Numbered from the stretch's first letter, positions 52,625 to 61,588 are shown. The stretch is 64,000 nt of DNA from JAHDFB01 sp965658745 (GCA_965658745.1 CBFHTK010000001.1:248001-312000); one strand, 5' to 3'. Made by a program: numbers and translations. Notes: generated by a model not told the origin, from the letters alone.

Positions 52625-53065
52625 TTACCATCGATAGACTTTCGTATCGGCAATTTGCTTAATAAAGTATTGATAAACTTTTTGAAGGTGAACATTCCTT
52701 CCTGAAGTTTGTGTTTTGACAGTCTTTTGGATTGAATAATAATCTGCCAAGATTTCACCTTGCTGTTCAAAGTTGAAGTCTAAGAGCTTTCTACTAGTTC
52801 CAAAATCTTCAAACAATTGTTTAGCTCCACCGTAATCATATCCCTCTTTTGATTTTTGTGCTGCTAATGCTTGAATAATGTATTCTGAACCAAAATGATA
52901 GTATTGCCAGACATGAATAAGCTCGTGAGCATTGGTGTGTTCATCGAGCTCCTGATGATAATTTATTGTAAAAAAGCTCAAATATGCGATCTTCAATCGT
53001 CCGGCAATAAATTTAGAAGATGCGTCTATTTTGATAAGTTTGACAGGTAAACAATCAGGAATCAC
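52625..53065 (-). CDS. Zincin-like protein with HELIH motif; 5' end probably disrupted
   Basis: At least 146 residues from a GTG at 53065. TNAHELIHVWQYYHFG contains HExxH, and EQQGEILADYYS would give the third ligand, so it resembles a gluzincin-type metallopeptidase or DUF4157-like domain. The same frame stays open and protein-like upstream to 53191, encoding SPKEIELIEE and LLGVPEIYDALGILFKRK, but has no ATG, GTG or TTG there. It is blocked by a TAG at 53192-53194. The real N-terminus may therefore lie in the short frame at 53185-53331 after a one-base shift. It may be a pseudogene, a sequencing error or an unusual start. Confidence 0.55.
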   Translation of the reverse strand: MIPDCLPVKLIKIDASSKFIAGRLKIAYLSFFTINYHQELDEHTNAHELIHVWQYYHFGSEYIIQALAAQKSKEGYDYGGAKQLFEDFGTSRKLLDFNFEQQGEILADYYSIQKTVKTQTSGRNVHLQKVYQYFIKQIADTKVYRW

Positions 53066-53184
53066 TTCCTCAATTAATTCAATTTCTTTGGGCGAAAGCC
53101 CTCTAACCTTTCTTTTAAAAAGAATACCTAAGGCATCGTATATTTCTGGGACTCCAAGTAAATCAAGACCTAATAATCCAAGAG

Positions 53185-53331
53185 CTAGTAACTATCGTCC
53201 CAGTCTTTTCCACTGTAATCTATATACACATTGACAAATGAACAGTAGCTTCTTTGGCATGCGATATAAACGGATACGATAACTCCATAAAAAGTACCGA
53301 AGTAGATTGAAAAGATGTTTTCCTGATTCAA
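53185..53331 (-). CDS. Short membrane-anchored ORF, likely 5' part of the zincin gene or a small protein
   Basis: A 48-codon frame from TTG at 53331 to TAG at 53185. It encodes one convincing hydrophobic helix (IFSIYFGTFYGVIVSVYIAC) and a hydrophilic tail, FVNVYIDYSGKDWDDSY. It begins 16 nt after the LolC/E-type permease stop. Removing one base near its end would join it to the zincin frame. An alternative frame from an ATG at 53341 (MTVVESGKHLFN) runs to the TAG at 53192 and is in phase with the zincin, but looks less protein-like. This is weak evidence as an independent gene. Confidence 0.35.
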   Translation of the reverse strand: MNQENIFSIYFGTFYGVIVSVYIACQRSYCSFVNVYIDYSGKDWDDSY

Positions 53332-53346
53332 CAACGGTCATATCGT

Positions 53347-54648
53347 TTAGTTAAATCTAAAAATTCGAACTGGCTTTATACTAGCAATAAGTAAAGACGG
53401 AATAAGTAGGAACAAGAGTGTTATGCTAAGAACTCCAAGATTAATTAATATAATCGTCCATAGATCAAAGAGTACCGGTGCACGGTCAACTAGATAATTT
53501 ACCTCATCAAGTTTAATCAAATGAAACTGCTGTTGAATCCAACAAAGTCCTAGACCGAGTAAATTCCCTAAAAGCATGCCTCTAGTAATTATATAAAAAG
53601 CGCAGTAAAGAAATATCTTAACGACGTCCCTACTGGTAGCCCCTAGACTTTTTAAAACTCCAATAGTATGAGTTCTCTCTAGAATCAGAATAAGATAGGT
53701 TGTAATCATTGTAATAACAGCAACAATAATCATCAACAAGAAAATAACTCGCTCATTGATATCCTGAAGATTGAGCCATCCAAAAATGTTGTCAAATTTC
53801 TCTCTGATGGTTTCGCAATATAGACTAGCAGGTAATTCTTCTATGTAGATATATTCATTCCAAACAGCCATATCCTCTGGATAGTCAAGAATCACTTCAT
53901 AACCAGCCACCAGAGTCGAATCCCAGCCCATTGCAATTTGTAATAATTTCATGTCTACGATGGCAAACTGTTTATCATACTCTTCGATACCCGTATTATA
54001 AATACCGACGATCTCCATACGCTTCCGTATTTGCTGACCTTCCAGAACTAAGTTCACAATAATCATATCTCCCAAGTCCTTTCCGAGCCTATTTGCAGTA
54101 CTTAAGGATATGACAAGTTCTTTCTGACTTGTGGAATCAGCAAAATCAATCCATCTACCCTCTTTCAAGAATCCGTCTAAGCGGGCCCATTCGTAATCTG
54201 CCGTTAATCCCCTCAGATAAATTCCTTCAAACTCTTTATTGGTGTCGAGTATAGCGGGTATGATAATAAATGGTGAAACGTTCTTAATACTTCCTTTGGT
54301 TTCCTTCTCCGTAAAACCACTTGTTTCTCTACCAAAAATATTACTCTTGACTGCCTGATATGTTTGCGGTTCCATAGACTCTAGTCGATCAACCATCTCT
54401 TGGTCGAAGTCTATTGGTATCGCTTCGAAAGTCCTCTTTGTGTTACTATCAGAAATGTGAATATGTCCCCAAAAATCAAAAACCTTATTACTAATTTCAG
54501 ATTTAAACCCCTTAAATAAACTCGTAGATATAATCATGACGCTGACAGACAGAGCGACGGCTACTATACCAATTTTGATAATCAACTTAGTAAAGCCTTG
54601 GCTTTGTTGAAAAGTGATACGACGAGCAATAAAACGACTTATATTCAT
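53347..54648 (-). CDS. ABC transporter permease, LolC/LolE/FtsX type
   Basis: A 433-residue inner-membrane protein with one N-terminal helix (IGIVAVALSVSVMIISTSLF), a periplasmic MacB-like core (residues 45-290) and three C-terminal helices with the FtsX motif LERTHTIGVLKSLGATSRDVVKIFL. The start MNISRFIARRITFQQSQG is typical of lipoprotein-releasing permeases. With a LolD-like ATPase encoded elsewhere it would extract lipoproteins from the inner membrane. Bacteroidota often have a single such permease acting as a homodimer. It is divergent from tyrS. Confidence 0.87.
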   Translation of the reverse strand: MNISRFIARRITFQQSQGFTKLIIKIGIVAVALSVSVMIISTSLFKGFKSEISNKVFDFWGHIHISDSNTKRTFEAIPIDFDQEMVDRLESMEPQTYQAVKSNIFGRETSGFTEKETKGSIKNVSPFIIIPAILDTNKEFEGIYLRGLTADYEWARLDGFLKEGRWIDFADSTSQKELVISLSTANRLGKDLGDMIIVNLVLEGQQIRKRMEIVGIYNTGIEEYDKQFAIVDMKLLQIAMGWDSTLVAGYEVILDYPEDMAVWNEYIYIEELPASLYCETIREKFDNIFGWLNLQDINERVIFLLMIIVAVITMITTYLILILERTHTIGVLKSLGATSRDVVKIFLYCAFYIITRGMLLGNLLGLGLCWIQQQFHLIKLDEVNYLVDRAPVLFDLWTIILINLGVLSITLLFLLIPSLLIASIKPVRIFRFN

Positions 54649-54718
54649 GAGGTTTAGCCTAAGCGCTCAAATGTATAGAAGAATTCATAAACCTTAGGTG
54701 AAGTCAGTCCAAAAATAA

Positions 54719-54726
54719 TACTTTTG
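54719..54726 (+). promoter_or_regulatory. Candidate -7 element of tyrS
   Basis: TACTTTTG followed by CG, ending 27 nt before the ATG at 54754. It argues against the upstream in-frame TTG at 54724 as the start. The -33 region lacks a clear TTG. Confidence 0.45.
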
Positions 54727-54753
54727 CGTCTTGAATTTAAGAATCTAGTTATC

Positions 54754-56022
54754 ATGAATTTTATAGAAGAGTTACGTTGGCGAGGCATGTTGCACGATAT
54801 GACCCCAGGAATTGAAGAAAGAATTGAAGAAGGTTCTGTCGTTGGCTATATCGGATTCGATCCGACCGCGCCGTCAATGACTATCGGGAATTATGTTCAG
54901 ATTATGCTATTACACCTGTTTCAAAAAACAGGTAACAAACCTATCGTTCTGATGGGTGGAGCAACAGGGCGTGTAGGTGATCCAAGTGGAAAGGACAAGG
55001 AAAGACAACTGAAAAGTGCAGAAGAGTTAGATAGCAATCTGAATTTTCAAATGGAGCAGGTCAAGAAATTATTGGATTTCGAGGGTAAAAATGCTGCAGT
55101 GATCCGCAATAACTACGATTTCTACAAGGAAATGAATGTTCTTGACTTTCTGAGGGATGTGGGAAAAAACCTCACAGTTAATTACATGATGGGCAAGGAT
55201 AGTGTGAAGAATCGGCTGGAATCTGGTTTGTCTTACACGGAGTTTAGCTACCAACTACTGCAAGCTTATGATTACTTGTGTTTGCTGCGACAAGACGATT
55301 GTGTCGTCCAGATGGGTGGTAGTGACCAATGGGGAAATATTACCAGCGGAACCGAGTTTATCCGAAGAAATACCGATCAGAAAGCCTATGCTGTAACTAC
55401 CCCACTCTTGACAAAAGCGGATGGGTCCAAATTTGGTAAGTCGGAAGCGGGAAATATCTGGTTAGACCCAAAAATGACATCACCATACAAGTTCTACCAA
55501 TTCTGGCTTAATGCTAGCGATGCAGATCTTCCAAAGTTTGTAAGATACTTTACGTACAAAAGCAAAGAAGAAGTTGAGGCAATGGAAACAGAACATGCAG
55601 ATAATCCGAACGCAATTAAACGTGCGTTAGCAGAGGAGCTGACTGTTCGAGTTCATTCTCAAGAAGATTTTGAAAATGTCAAGAAAGTAACAAATTTACT
55701 TTTCAACTCTAAAACAAGCCCTGAGGAGCTTAGGGGAATGAATGTGGCTAGTCTTGAATCAGTTAGAGAAGAGATTCCATCGTTTGAAAGCAGCTCACTT
55801 GAATTTCCTACAGATTTAGAAACGGTCATTTGTGATCACACAGAGATTTTCAAAAGCAAAAGCGAATTCAGAAGGGCTCTCAAAGGAAATGCTATTTCAC
55901 TCAACAAGGAAAAGCAGAATGATGCTGCAAGAAAAGTTGAAAGTTCAGATTTACTGCAGGGACGCTTCTTAATGATTGAGAACGGTAAGAAAAATAAATA
56001 CATTCTTGAAATTCACAACTGA
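54754..56022 (+). CDS. tyrS: Tyrosyl-tRNA synthetase
   Basis: A 422-residue class I aminoacyl-tRNA synthetase that charges tRNA-Tyr. The catalytic domain includes YIGFDPTAPSMTIGN, tyrosine-binding YSYQLLQAYDYL-like residues (160-173) and QMGGSDQWGNITSG. The KMSKS equivalent is KFGKS (226-230). An S4-like RNA-binding domain lies in the last 70 residues (FKSKSEFRRALKGNAISLN). The HIGH motif is TIGN (43-46): both histidines are replaced. The stop overlaps the start of the PLP enzyme gene by one base (TGATG). Confidence 0.95.
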   Translation: MNFIEELRWRGMLHDMTPGIEERIEEGSVVGYIGFDPTAPSMTIGNYVQIMLLHLFQKTGNKPIVLMGGATGRVGDPSGKDKERQLKSAEELDSNLNFQMEQVKKLLDFEGKNAAVIRNNYDFYKEMNVLDFLRDVGKNLTVNYMMGKDSVKNRLESGLSYTEFSYQLLQAYDYLCLLRQDDCVVQMGGSDQWGNITSGTEFIRRNTDQKAYAVTTPLLTKADGSKFGKSEAGNIWLDPKMTSPYKFYQFWLNASDADLPKFVRYFTYKSKEEVEAMETEHADNPNAIKRALAEELTVRVHSQEDFENVKKVTNLLFNSKTSPEELRGMNVASLESVREEIPSFESSSLEFPTDLETVICDHTEIFKSKSEFRRALKGNAISLNKEKQNDAARKVESSDLLQGRFLMIENGKKNKYILEIHN

Positions 56023-57185
56023 TGGATTTCGACTATATCATAAATCATCTAGGCGAGGAACGCGAAAACTACTTTAATGCAGTTTCTCCACCGATTATAC
56101 AGTCGAGTAACTTCGCCTTTGACAGCATAGAAGCTTTTCGCGAAGCTATTTCTGACGAACGCAACAAACATATTTATACACGGGGTAATAATCCAACTGT
56201 TCAAATACTTCGTAAGAAATTAGCTGCATTGGAAAAAACTGAGGATGCTCTGGTTTTCTCTAGTGGTTCTGCTGCAATTGCAGCTTCTATCATGTCCCAC
56301 GCGAAGAATGGTGATCATGTTGTATGTGTTCGCAAACCGTACAGTTGGACGGTGAAATTGTTAGAGGACTATCTTTCTAAGTATGGCGTTTCACACACTT
56401 TTGTCGATGGACGTTCAATCGATGCAATTGAATTGGCTATCGAAAAGAACACTACAGTTTTGTATCTAGAAAGTCCAAATACTGCAACTTTTGAGATTCA
56501 AGATTTGAGGGCTTGCGCTGTGCTTGCCCAAAAGCACGGGATCATTACAATGATCGATAATAGCTACGCAAGTCCCATATTTCAGAATCCATCTGATTTT
56601 GGAATAGATGTAATAATACATTCAGCAACTAAATACCTTAACGGACATAGTGATGTAGTAATGGGTGTTGTTTGCGCTAGCAGTAAAGTTATTGAGAAGA
56701 TATTCTATGAAGAATTCATGACGATCGGTGCAATTGTAAGTCCACATGATGCAGCGCTTGCGATAAGAGGTCTTAGAACGCTGAAAACTAGGCTTTTGCA
56801 AATCGATCAGACAACTCAAAAGATCATTGATTTTCTTAGCAATCACAATCTAGTTGAAGAGGTTCTATACCCCTTTCATCAAGACTTCCCACAACTTGAA
56901 TTGGCTAAAAAGCAAATGAGAGGATCTGGCGGTCTTTTTTCTATATTGCTTAAAGCAGATAAAAGGGAACAGGTGGAGCAATTTGTAAAAGGAGTCGAAC
57001 ATTTCTTGTTTGCTGTTTCGTGGGGAGGTCACGAATCCTTGATAGTGCCTTTTATAGCTCTATTTGACATACCAAATCATCCTAACCCAGATGTCCCATG
57101 GAATCTCATCCGATTCTATATCGGACTTGAAGATGCAGATTTCTTGATTAAAGGACTTGAAAGCGGATTCCAAGCAATGTCCTAG
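56022..57185 (+). CDS. Trans-sulfuration-type PLP-dependent enzyme
   Basis: A 387-residue Cys/Met metabolism enzyme, such as cystathionine beta- or gamma-lyase or a methionine gamma-lyase relative. Visible are YTRGNNPTVQILRKKLAALE, ALVFSSGSAAIAAS for cofactor phosphate, MIDNSYASP, and the Schiff-base lysine in HSATKYLNGHSDVVMG. SWGGHESLIVPF near the C-terminus binds the substrate carboxylate. Sequence alone does not separate the subtypes. It is translationally coupled to tyrS, an uncommon pairing, and has a hairpin after its stop. Confidence 0.88.
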   Translation: MDFDYIINHLGEERENYFNAVSPPIIQSSNFAFDSIEAFREAISDERNKHIYTRGNNPTVQILRKKLAALEKTEDALVFSSGSAAIAASIMSHAKNGDHVVCVRKPYSWTVKLLEDYLSKYGVSHTFVDGRSIDAIELAIEKNTTVLYLESPNTATFEIQDLRACAVLAQKHGIITMIDNSYASPIFQNPSDFGIDVIIHSATKYLNGHSDVVMGVVCASSKVIEKIFYEEFMTIGAIVSPHDAALAIRGLRTLKTRLLQIDQTTQKIIDFLSNHNLVEEVLYPFHQDFPQLELAKKQMRGSGGLFSILLKADKREQVEQFVKGVEHFLFAVSWGGHESLIVPFIALFDIPNHPNPDVPWNLIRFYIGLEDADFLIKGLESGFQAMS

Positions 57186-57193
57186 AATGTTGT

Positions 57194-57209
57194 GCGAAAT
57201 GTTTCGCAA
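57194..57209. terminator. Small hairpin between convergent genes
   Basis: TGCGAAA (57194-57200) and TTTCGCA (57203-57209) with a 2-nt gap. It lies between the PLP enzyme and CotH genes. There is no T tract, so terminator function is uncertain. Confidence 0.3.
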
Positions 57210-57229
57210 ATTAGCAACTGTAATTACTA

Positions 57230-58513
57230 CTAGTCCCACTGTTCGAGATGACCTTTGACGATATCTGCCCTCTGATGTGCAAAATCTCGTAGGAGTTCTA
57301 CTTCTGTTTCCCAATCCGAAACTGATTGATAAAAACTAGGATCTTCACCTTTCCATCGTTCAATGTGTCGGGGGATTTCAGGGCGTAGTTGTGATTGCAA
57401 TTCATCGATTATTGGTATAACTCTTTCTGCAGAAAACTCATCATCTAATAACTTAAGAAAATGCTTTACAAAAACCTCCTTAAATACTTGATTTTCAGTT
57501 AACTTACGAAACAACAAGGTAGCCCACGGTTGGTTGTGAAGATTAGTATCTTGATCGTTCAAATTGAAAGCCAAGGTATTATGATCTACTCCCCCTGGAT
57601 GCATGAAAAGTGGAGCTAGAGCAAATCCCAAATCGGTATCATGCAAAAACCAATTCCATTTAGCGTCTGGCAATCTGGCCTTCCAGTATTTGATATTATT
57701 TCCAGGCCAATCTGTATTTGCAAAATAGATTTGAGCGCAATAGTAATCTAGAAAATTGGCGGTGTCTATCTGCGAAATGACATGATTAAAGTGCTTTTGA
57801 TCACTCAAGTCATGCTGTAAAAGGTAATCCACTAGCGCAACATAGTCATCGGCTGAACCTTCATCCACGTCATGATGTCTCTCGAGAATATCGAACTTAA
57901 CTTCCTTCGATAAATTCTGATGCCGACGAATATAGTTCTTATTAAATTTTTCGCGCAGATTATAAATTCCCCAGTATCTGCTGTTGAGGTAAACTACAAC
58001 TGGTTCATATGCTTGACCGTAAATATCCAAATCTTGAACGATCGTGTGCATCAGTGCATCACGCATATGACTTCTATTCCAATCTTGCCCCGAATTTCTA
58101 AGTCGCAGCGTATTGAAAAACGAATCCTGAAGATCTGAGAAAAAAGGATAATGAAAATACGATGGACCTACTGATTTGTCAGCGTAGAGGTTAAATGATT
58201 TTTGAGCTTGTTTTCGACTCCCACCTCCGGACACTCGCATAATGATATCTTGATTAAGATGTTCAGTGCCGTTTTGCTCAAAGCTAAAGTTTGCCTTAAT
58301 TCTTCTTTTATCAAAGTAATTTGCTTTCTCTCCCTGCCAATTACTTGCGGTTCCAATTCCTTTCACATAAATTCCAATAGAGTCACTGAATAGATCAGCT
58401 TCATCTGCTGTCAGTTTGATAATAGGAAGTGTCGACGCAAGATTCTCTTCTTTGTTACAGGATGTAATAAGAACTGTAATGACTAGAATGTACCAGAGAA
58501 TGCTTGATTTCAT
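57230..58513 (-). CDS. CotH kinase family lipoprotein
   Basis: A 427-residue protein with lipoprotein signal MKSSILWYILVITVLITSCNK. The rest matches the CotH family of atypical protein kinases: RLRNSGQDWNRSHMRDALMH, VYLNSRYWGIYNLREKFNKNYI, FDILERHHDVDEGSADDY and NWFLHDTDLGFA, the last resembling the metal-binding segment. In Bacillus, CotH phosphorylates spore-coat proteins; in Bacteroidota these lipoproteins are surface or periplasmic and their targets are unknown. It converges with the PLP enzyme gene. Confidence 0.88.
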   Translation of the reverse strand: MKSSILWYILVITVLITSCNKEENLASTLPIIKLTADEADLFSDSIGIYVKGIGTASNWQGEKANYFDKRRIKANFSFEQNGTEHLNQDIIMRVSGGGSRKQAQKSFNLYADKSVGPSYFHYPFFSDLQDSFFNTLRLRNSGQDWNRSHMRDALMHTIVQDLDIYGQAYEPVVVYLNSRYWGIYNLREKFNKNYIRRHQNLSKEVKFDILERHHDVDEGSADDYVALVDYLLQHDLSDQKHFNHVISQIDTANFLDYYCAQIYFANTDWPGNNIKYWKARLPDAKWNWFLHDTDLGFALAPLFMHPGGVDHNTLAFNLNDQDTNLHNQPWATLLFRKLTENQVFKEVFVKHFLKLLDDEFSAERVIPIIDELQSQLRPEIPRHIERWKGEDPSFYQSVSDWETEVELLRDFAHQRADIVKGHLEQWD

Positions 58514-58670
58514 CGGTCAAATGTAAGATTGTTTTTTTATTTTGTGAATCTTGAGGGAGATCATCGTCGAAACTGTCTTTATGTTGGCTTCCTAAACTAA
58601 AGTCTAGAAGTTAATATGTAAGCTTCAAAATCACAGAAACTTCTATTAAAATTACTAACCACTCAGTAGC

Positions 58671-59051
58671 ATGAAAAAAGAAATCGAAGAAAAGGTCCGA
58701 AAGCACATTCAGAAGAAACGATCATTCCAAGTTGTATCCGTCGTTTTCGGATTTGTGGCCTTGTTACTATTTTTGGTAAGCACGCAAGAACCTGTCTCAG
58801 AAAGATTTTGGATTAACTTTCCTAGCTTCATCTTAATGGGCGTTCTTGGAATTATTTATGTGGGTATGTTTGGTGTGTCAACGACTGCAATTTCGGATCC
58901 TTACGAGGAGGACGATGAGATTGATAGAGAGGTAGCACGAATATACCAAGCTAAGACAGAAGGGCTCGAACCAAGGTTGAACTTAGATGAGACGGATCGA
59001 TTGGAATTGGAAGAACTCGAAAGGATAAGGATTAAGACTGAAGAGAGCTAA
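58671..59051 (+). CDS. Two-helix membrane protein of unknown function
   Basis: A 126-residue protein. A basic N-terminus (MKKEIEEKVRKHIQKKRSF) is followed by two hydrophobic helices (FQVVSVVFGFVALLLFLV and FWINFPSFILMGVLGIIYVG) and an acidic tail rich in Glu, Asp and Arg (LNLDETDRLELEELERIRIK). This resembles the 2TM-domain organisation found in Bacteroidota, but I do not recognise a specific family. Gene start and stop are clear and it is convergent with msrB, 10 nt apart. Confidence 0.62.
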   Translation: MKKEIEEKVRKHIQKKRSFQVVSVVFGFVALLLFLVSTQEPVSERFWINFPSFILMGVLGIIYVGMFGVSTTAISDPYEEDDEIDREVARIYQAKTEGLEPRLNLDETDRLELEELERIRIKTEES

Positions 59052-59061
59052 CGAATCAGAA

Positions 59062-59625
59062 CTACGGCTTGTCCACTTTTGCTGGCATGAAATCTAAGGA
59101 AACAGCATTGATGCAATACCTCAAACCAGTGGGTTTCGGACCATCTTCGAAAACATGTCCTAAATGCCCATCACATCTAGCACATAGAACCTCAACTCGC
59201 TTCATTCCATATGAATAGTCAGCATCTTCTATTATAACTTTGTCTACTAATGGTGCATAAAAACTTGGCCATCCTGTCCCCGATTTGAACTTTGTGTCAG
59301 ACTCAAAAAGTGGTAATTGACAAGCTGCGCAGATGTAAGTCCCTGATTGCTTATTCTTCAGCAAATCACCAGTAAATGCCCTTTCGGTTCCTTTTTCTCT
59401 TATCACGTAATACTCTTGGTCAGTTAACATAGACTTCCACTCACTTTCTGATTTCTCTATCTTAGTGATTTCCCCAACTGGAATTCTCGCAAGTGCTGTA
59501 TCAATTTTTGCCGCAGCAGTCGCACTGTCACCTGTCTTCATTTGGGAGACATCTGAAGTGGATTTCTGAGCATTACAGGATGTTAAAATGAAACCTATTG
59601 AGCAGATGTATAGTATTCGGAACAT
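59062..59625 (-). CDS. msrB: Peptide-methionine (R)-S-oxide reductase, lipoprotein form
   Basis: A 187-residue protein with lipoprotein signal MFRILYICSIGFILTSCNAQ. Residues 60-182 form the MsrB domain. Zinc cysteines are Cys99/Cys102 (CAAC) and Cys148/Cys151 (CARC), with His154 and His157 in GHLGHVF, and the catalytic Cys171 lies in LRYCINAVSLDF. It reduces the R epimer of methionine sulfoxide. The lipid anchor places it in the envelope, where it would repair oxidised periplasmic or outer-membrane proteins. It appears to be a single-gene unit. Confidence 0.94.
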   Translation of the reverse strand: MFRILYICSIGFILTSCNAQKSTSDVSQMKTGDSATAAAKIDTALARIPVGEITKIEKSESEWKSMLTDQEYYVIREKGTERAFTGDLLKNKQSGTYICAACQLPLFESDTKFKSGTGWPSFYAPLVDKVIIEDADYSYGMKRVEVLCARCDGHLGHVFEDGPKPTGLRYCINAVSLDFMPAKVDKP

Positions 59626-59751
59626 AATATTTCTTTAAGGAGTAGATGAGAAAAATGAAACCTAAAATAGTAACCTAGAAAGTAGCGCTCTAGTTCGCAG
59701 AAAGCAAAGCAAATAATCACTCGCTCGAAGATTTAACGAAAGTTTAGGAAG

Positions 59752-60246
59752 TTATTTTGAAGAATTCTTTGTTGATGAATCACTTTCTCCTCTCAAGCGA
59801 CTGTCTTGTTTTTGAGCCAACTCAACTATAAATCGCATCAGGTTGACTATCGACAAGAAGATCAAATAACAGAACGAAAAAATAAATAAGATCCAAGAAA
59901 TACTTCCAGCCTCGAAGACGGAGAGACCAGATACACCCCAGCTCATCAATCCTCCAAACAATAGTAAAGCAACAAAACAAAAAATTGAATTGCGCCAGTA
60001 TTTGATCTGATCACTAGTTTGTAGACTAAACACACAGTTTACCAGTGCAAAAAACAAAACAAAAGAAGCCATTACTTCCCATGGCTTGATCGGTGTAGCC
60101 GACTCTAAACCAGCTGCTCTGATTGCCTTTGAAATCAGCATAAAAACGAGCATGCTTACAAGAATCATTGATGCTTGAAAAATAGGATTCACTAACTGCT
60201 TGGTCACTGCTGCTTTCATAGAATTGTTTGACAGTGGTTCAAACAT
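59752..60246 (-). CDS. Unrecognised four-helix membrane protein
   Basis: About 164 residues starting at ATG 60246 (MFEPLSNNSMKAAV), 7 nt after the rimO stop. The open frame extends to 60291, but that overlaps rimO. Four hydrophobic segments are visible (FQASMILVSMLVFMLIS, PWEVMASFVLFFALVNCVF, SIFCFVALLLFGGLMSW, ISWILFIFSFCYLIFLSIV), then a polar tail, LRGESDSSTKNSSK. I do not recognise the family. Close spacing suggests co-transcription with rimO, but no functional link is evident. Confidence 0.6.
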   Translation of the reverse strand: MFEPLSNNSMKAAVTKQLVNPIFQASMILVSMLVFMLISKAIRAAGLESATPIKPWEVMASFVLFFALVNCVFSLQTSDQIKYWRNSIFCFVALLLFGGLMSWGVSGLSVFEAGSISWILFIFSFCYLIFLSIVNLMRFIVELAQKQDSRLRGESDSSTKNSSK

Positions 60247-60253
60247 CAAATGA

Positions 60254-61561
60254 CTAAATAGGTTTCGCGTAGAGATCAAATTCTTCAGCATCTGTCACTT
60301 CAACATTTACAAAATCACCTACACGGACAAAATGCTTTGTCGCATCGATCAGGACCTCGTTGTCGACCTCAACAGAATCGTACTCAGTACGTCCAACGAA
60401 ATAACCAGATTCTTTTCTATCAACCAAGACCTTTAACTTTCTTCCAATTTTTGCCTCATTGAGTTCATATGAAATCTCACGTTGAATATCCATCAACCTA
60501 TTGGCACGATCTGCTTTTACCTCAGCTGGCACATTGTCTTCGATATCGTGCGCCGATGTGTTTTCTTCATGAGAATACCTAAAGACACCAAGTCTTTCAA
60601 AACGCATCTCTCTGACAAAATCACACAACTCCTCAAACTCCTCCTCAGTTTCACCCGGAAATCCTACAAGCATCGTCGTACGAATTGCTATCTCAGGAAC
60701 TTCCTTTCTGAGGTCTCCGATCAGTTTTGTTGTTTCTTTTCTGGTGATTTGCCTTTTCATGCGAAACAAAACTGAATCACTTGCATGTTGAAGAGGAATA
60801 TCAAGGTAATTACAAACATGCGGCAAGTCACGAATAGCTTCAATTACTTCATATGGAAATTTACTTGGATAAGCATAGTGTAAACGAATCCACTCTATTC
60901 CTTCGACATCATTTAGTGCCGCTAAAAGGTCAGCAAGTGCTCGTTTTTTATAAATATCTAAGCCATAATACGTCAATTCTTGGGCGATAAGCATCACCTC
61001 CTTGACTCCGATTCGAGCCAAGTTCTTAGCTTCTGTTACAAGATCTTCGATTGTTTTTGAGATATGTTTCCCTCTCATAAGAGGTATCGCACAGAAACTG
61101 CATGTCCGATTGCACCCTTCTGAAATCTTTAAATATGCATAGTGCTTCGGAGTTGAAATAGTACGCTCACCGATCAATTCGTGTTTATAATCAGCTTCTA
61201 AAACTGACATCAAACCTGGTAGTTCCATAGTCCCAAAATAAGCGTCTACTTCGGGTATTTCCTGTTCAAGGTCCTCTTTATATCGCTCTGACAAACAGCC
61301 TGTAACATAGAGTTTTTCTAGGTTGCCTTCTTTCTTTTCTTCAGCATATGCTAGAATTGTATTGATTGACTCCTCCTTGGCAAGGTCAATGAATCCACAG
61401 GTATTGACAATTACGATATTTGCTTGATCATTACTGTTGTGCGATACATCAAACTTGTTGTGACCAAGCTGTGTTATGATATTTTCAGAGTCTACCAAAT
61501 TTTTAGAGCAACCAAGGGTTACTACATTTACGGTGTCTCTCTCTATTTTCTTTGTCTTCAA
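60254..61561 (-). CDS. rimO: Ribosomal protein S12 methylthiotransferase
   Basis: A 435-residue radical-SAM enzyme that adds a methylthio group to an aspartate of ribosomal protein S12. The UPF0004 domain has three cysteines for one iron-sulfur cluster: Cys18 (VTLGCSKN), Cys55 (NTCGF) and Cys89 (VTGCLSERY). The radical-SAM motif is Cys150-x3-Cys154-x2-Cys157 in EGCNRTCSFCAIP. A TRAM domain closes the protein. VTLGCSKNLVDSE identifies RimO rather than MiaB. Start is TTG at 61561, 19 nt after a TAACTTTG element. Confidence 0.95.
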   Translation of the reverse strand: MKTKKIERDTVNVVTLGCSKNLVDSENIITQLGHNKFDVSHNSNDQANIVIVNTCGFIDLAKEESINTILAYAEEKKEGNLEKLYVTGCLSERYKEDLEQEIPEVDAYFGTMELPGLMSVLEADYKHELIGERTISTPKHYAYLKISEGCNRTCSFCAIPLMRGKHISKTIEDLVTEAKNLARIGVKEVMLIAQELTYYGLDIYKKRALADLLAALNDVEGIEWIRLHYAYPSKFPYEVIEAIRDLPHVCNYLDIPLQHASDSVLFRMKRQITRKETTKLIGDLRKEVPEIAIRTTMLVGFPGETEEEFEELCDFVREMRFERLGVFRYSHEENTSAHDIEDNVPAEVKADRANRLMDIQREISYELNEAKIGRKLKVLVDRKESGYFVGRTEYDSVEVDNEVLIDATKHFVRVGDFVNVEVTDAEEFDLYAKPI

Positions 61562-61580
61562 AATACTTTTTTTACGATTG

Positions 61581-61588
61581 CAAAGTTA
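61581..61588 (-). promoter_or_regulatory. Candidate -7 element of rimO
   Basis: TAACTTTG then CAAT on the minus strand, 19 nt before the TTG start. No clear -33 TTG. Confidence 0.4.

Noticed and set aside
52585..52770. Second minus-strand frame inside the zincin region
   Set aside because: It overlaps the HELIH frame out of phase and shows no protein-like features of its own.
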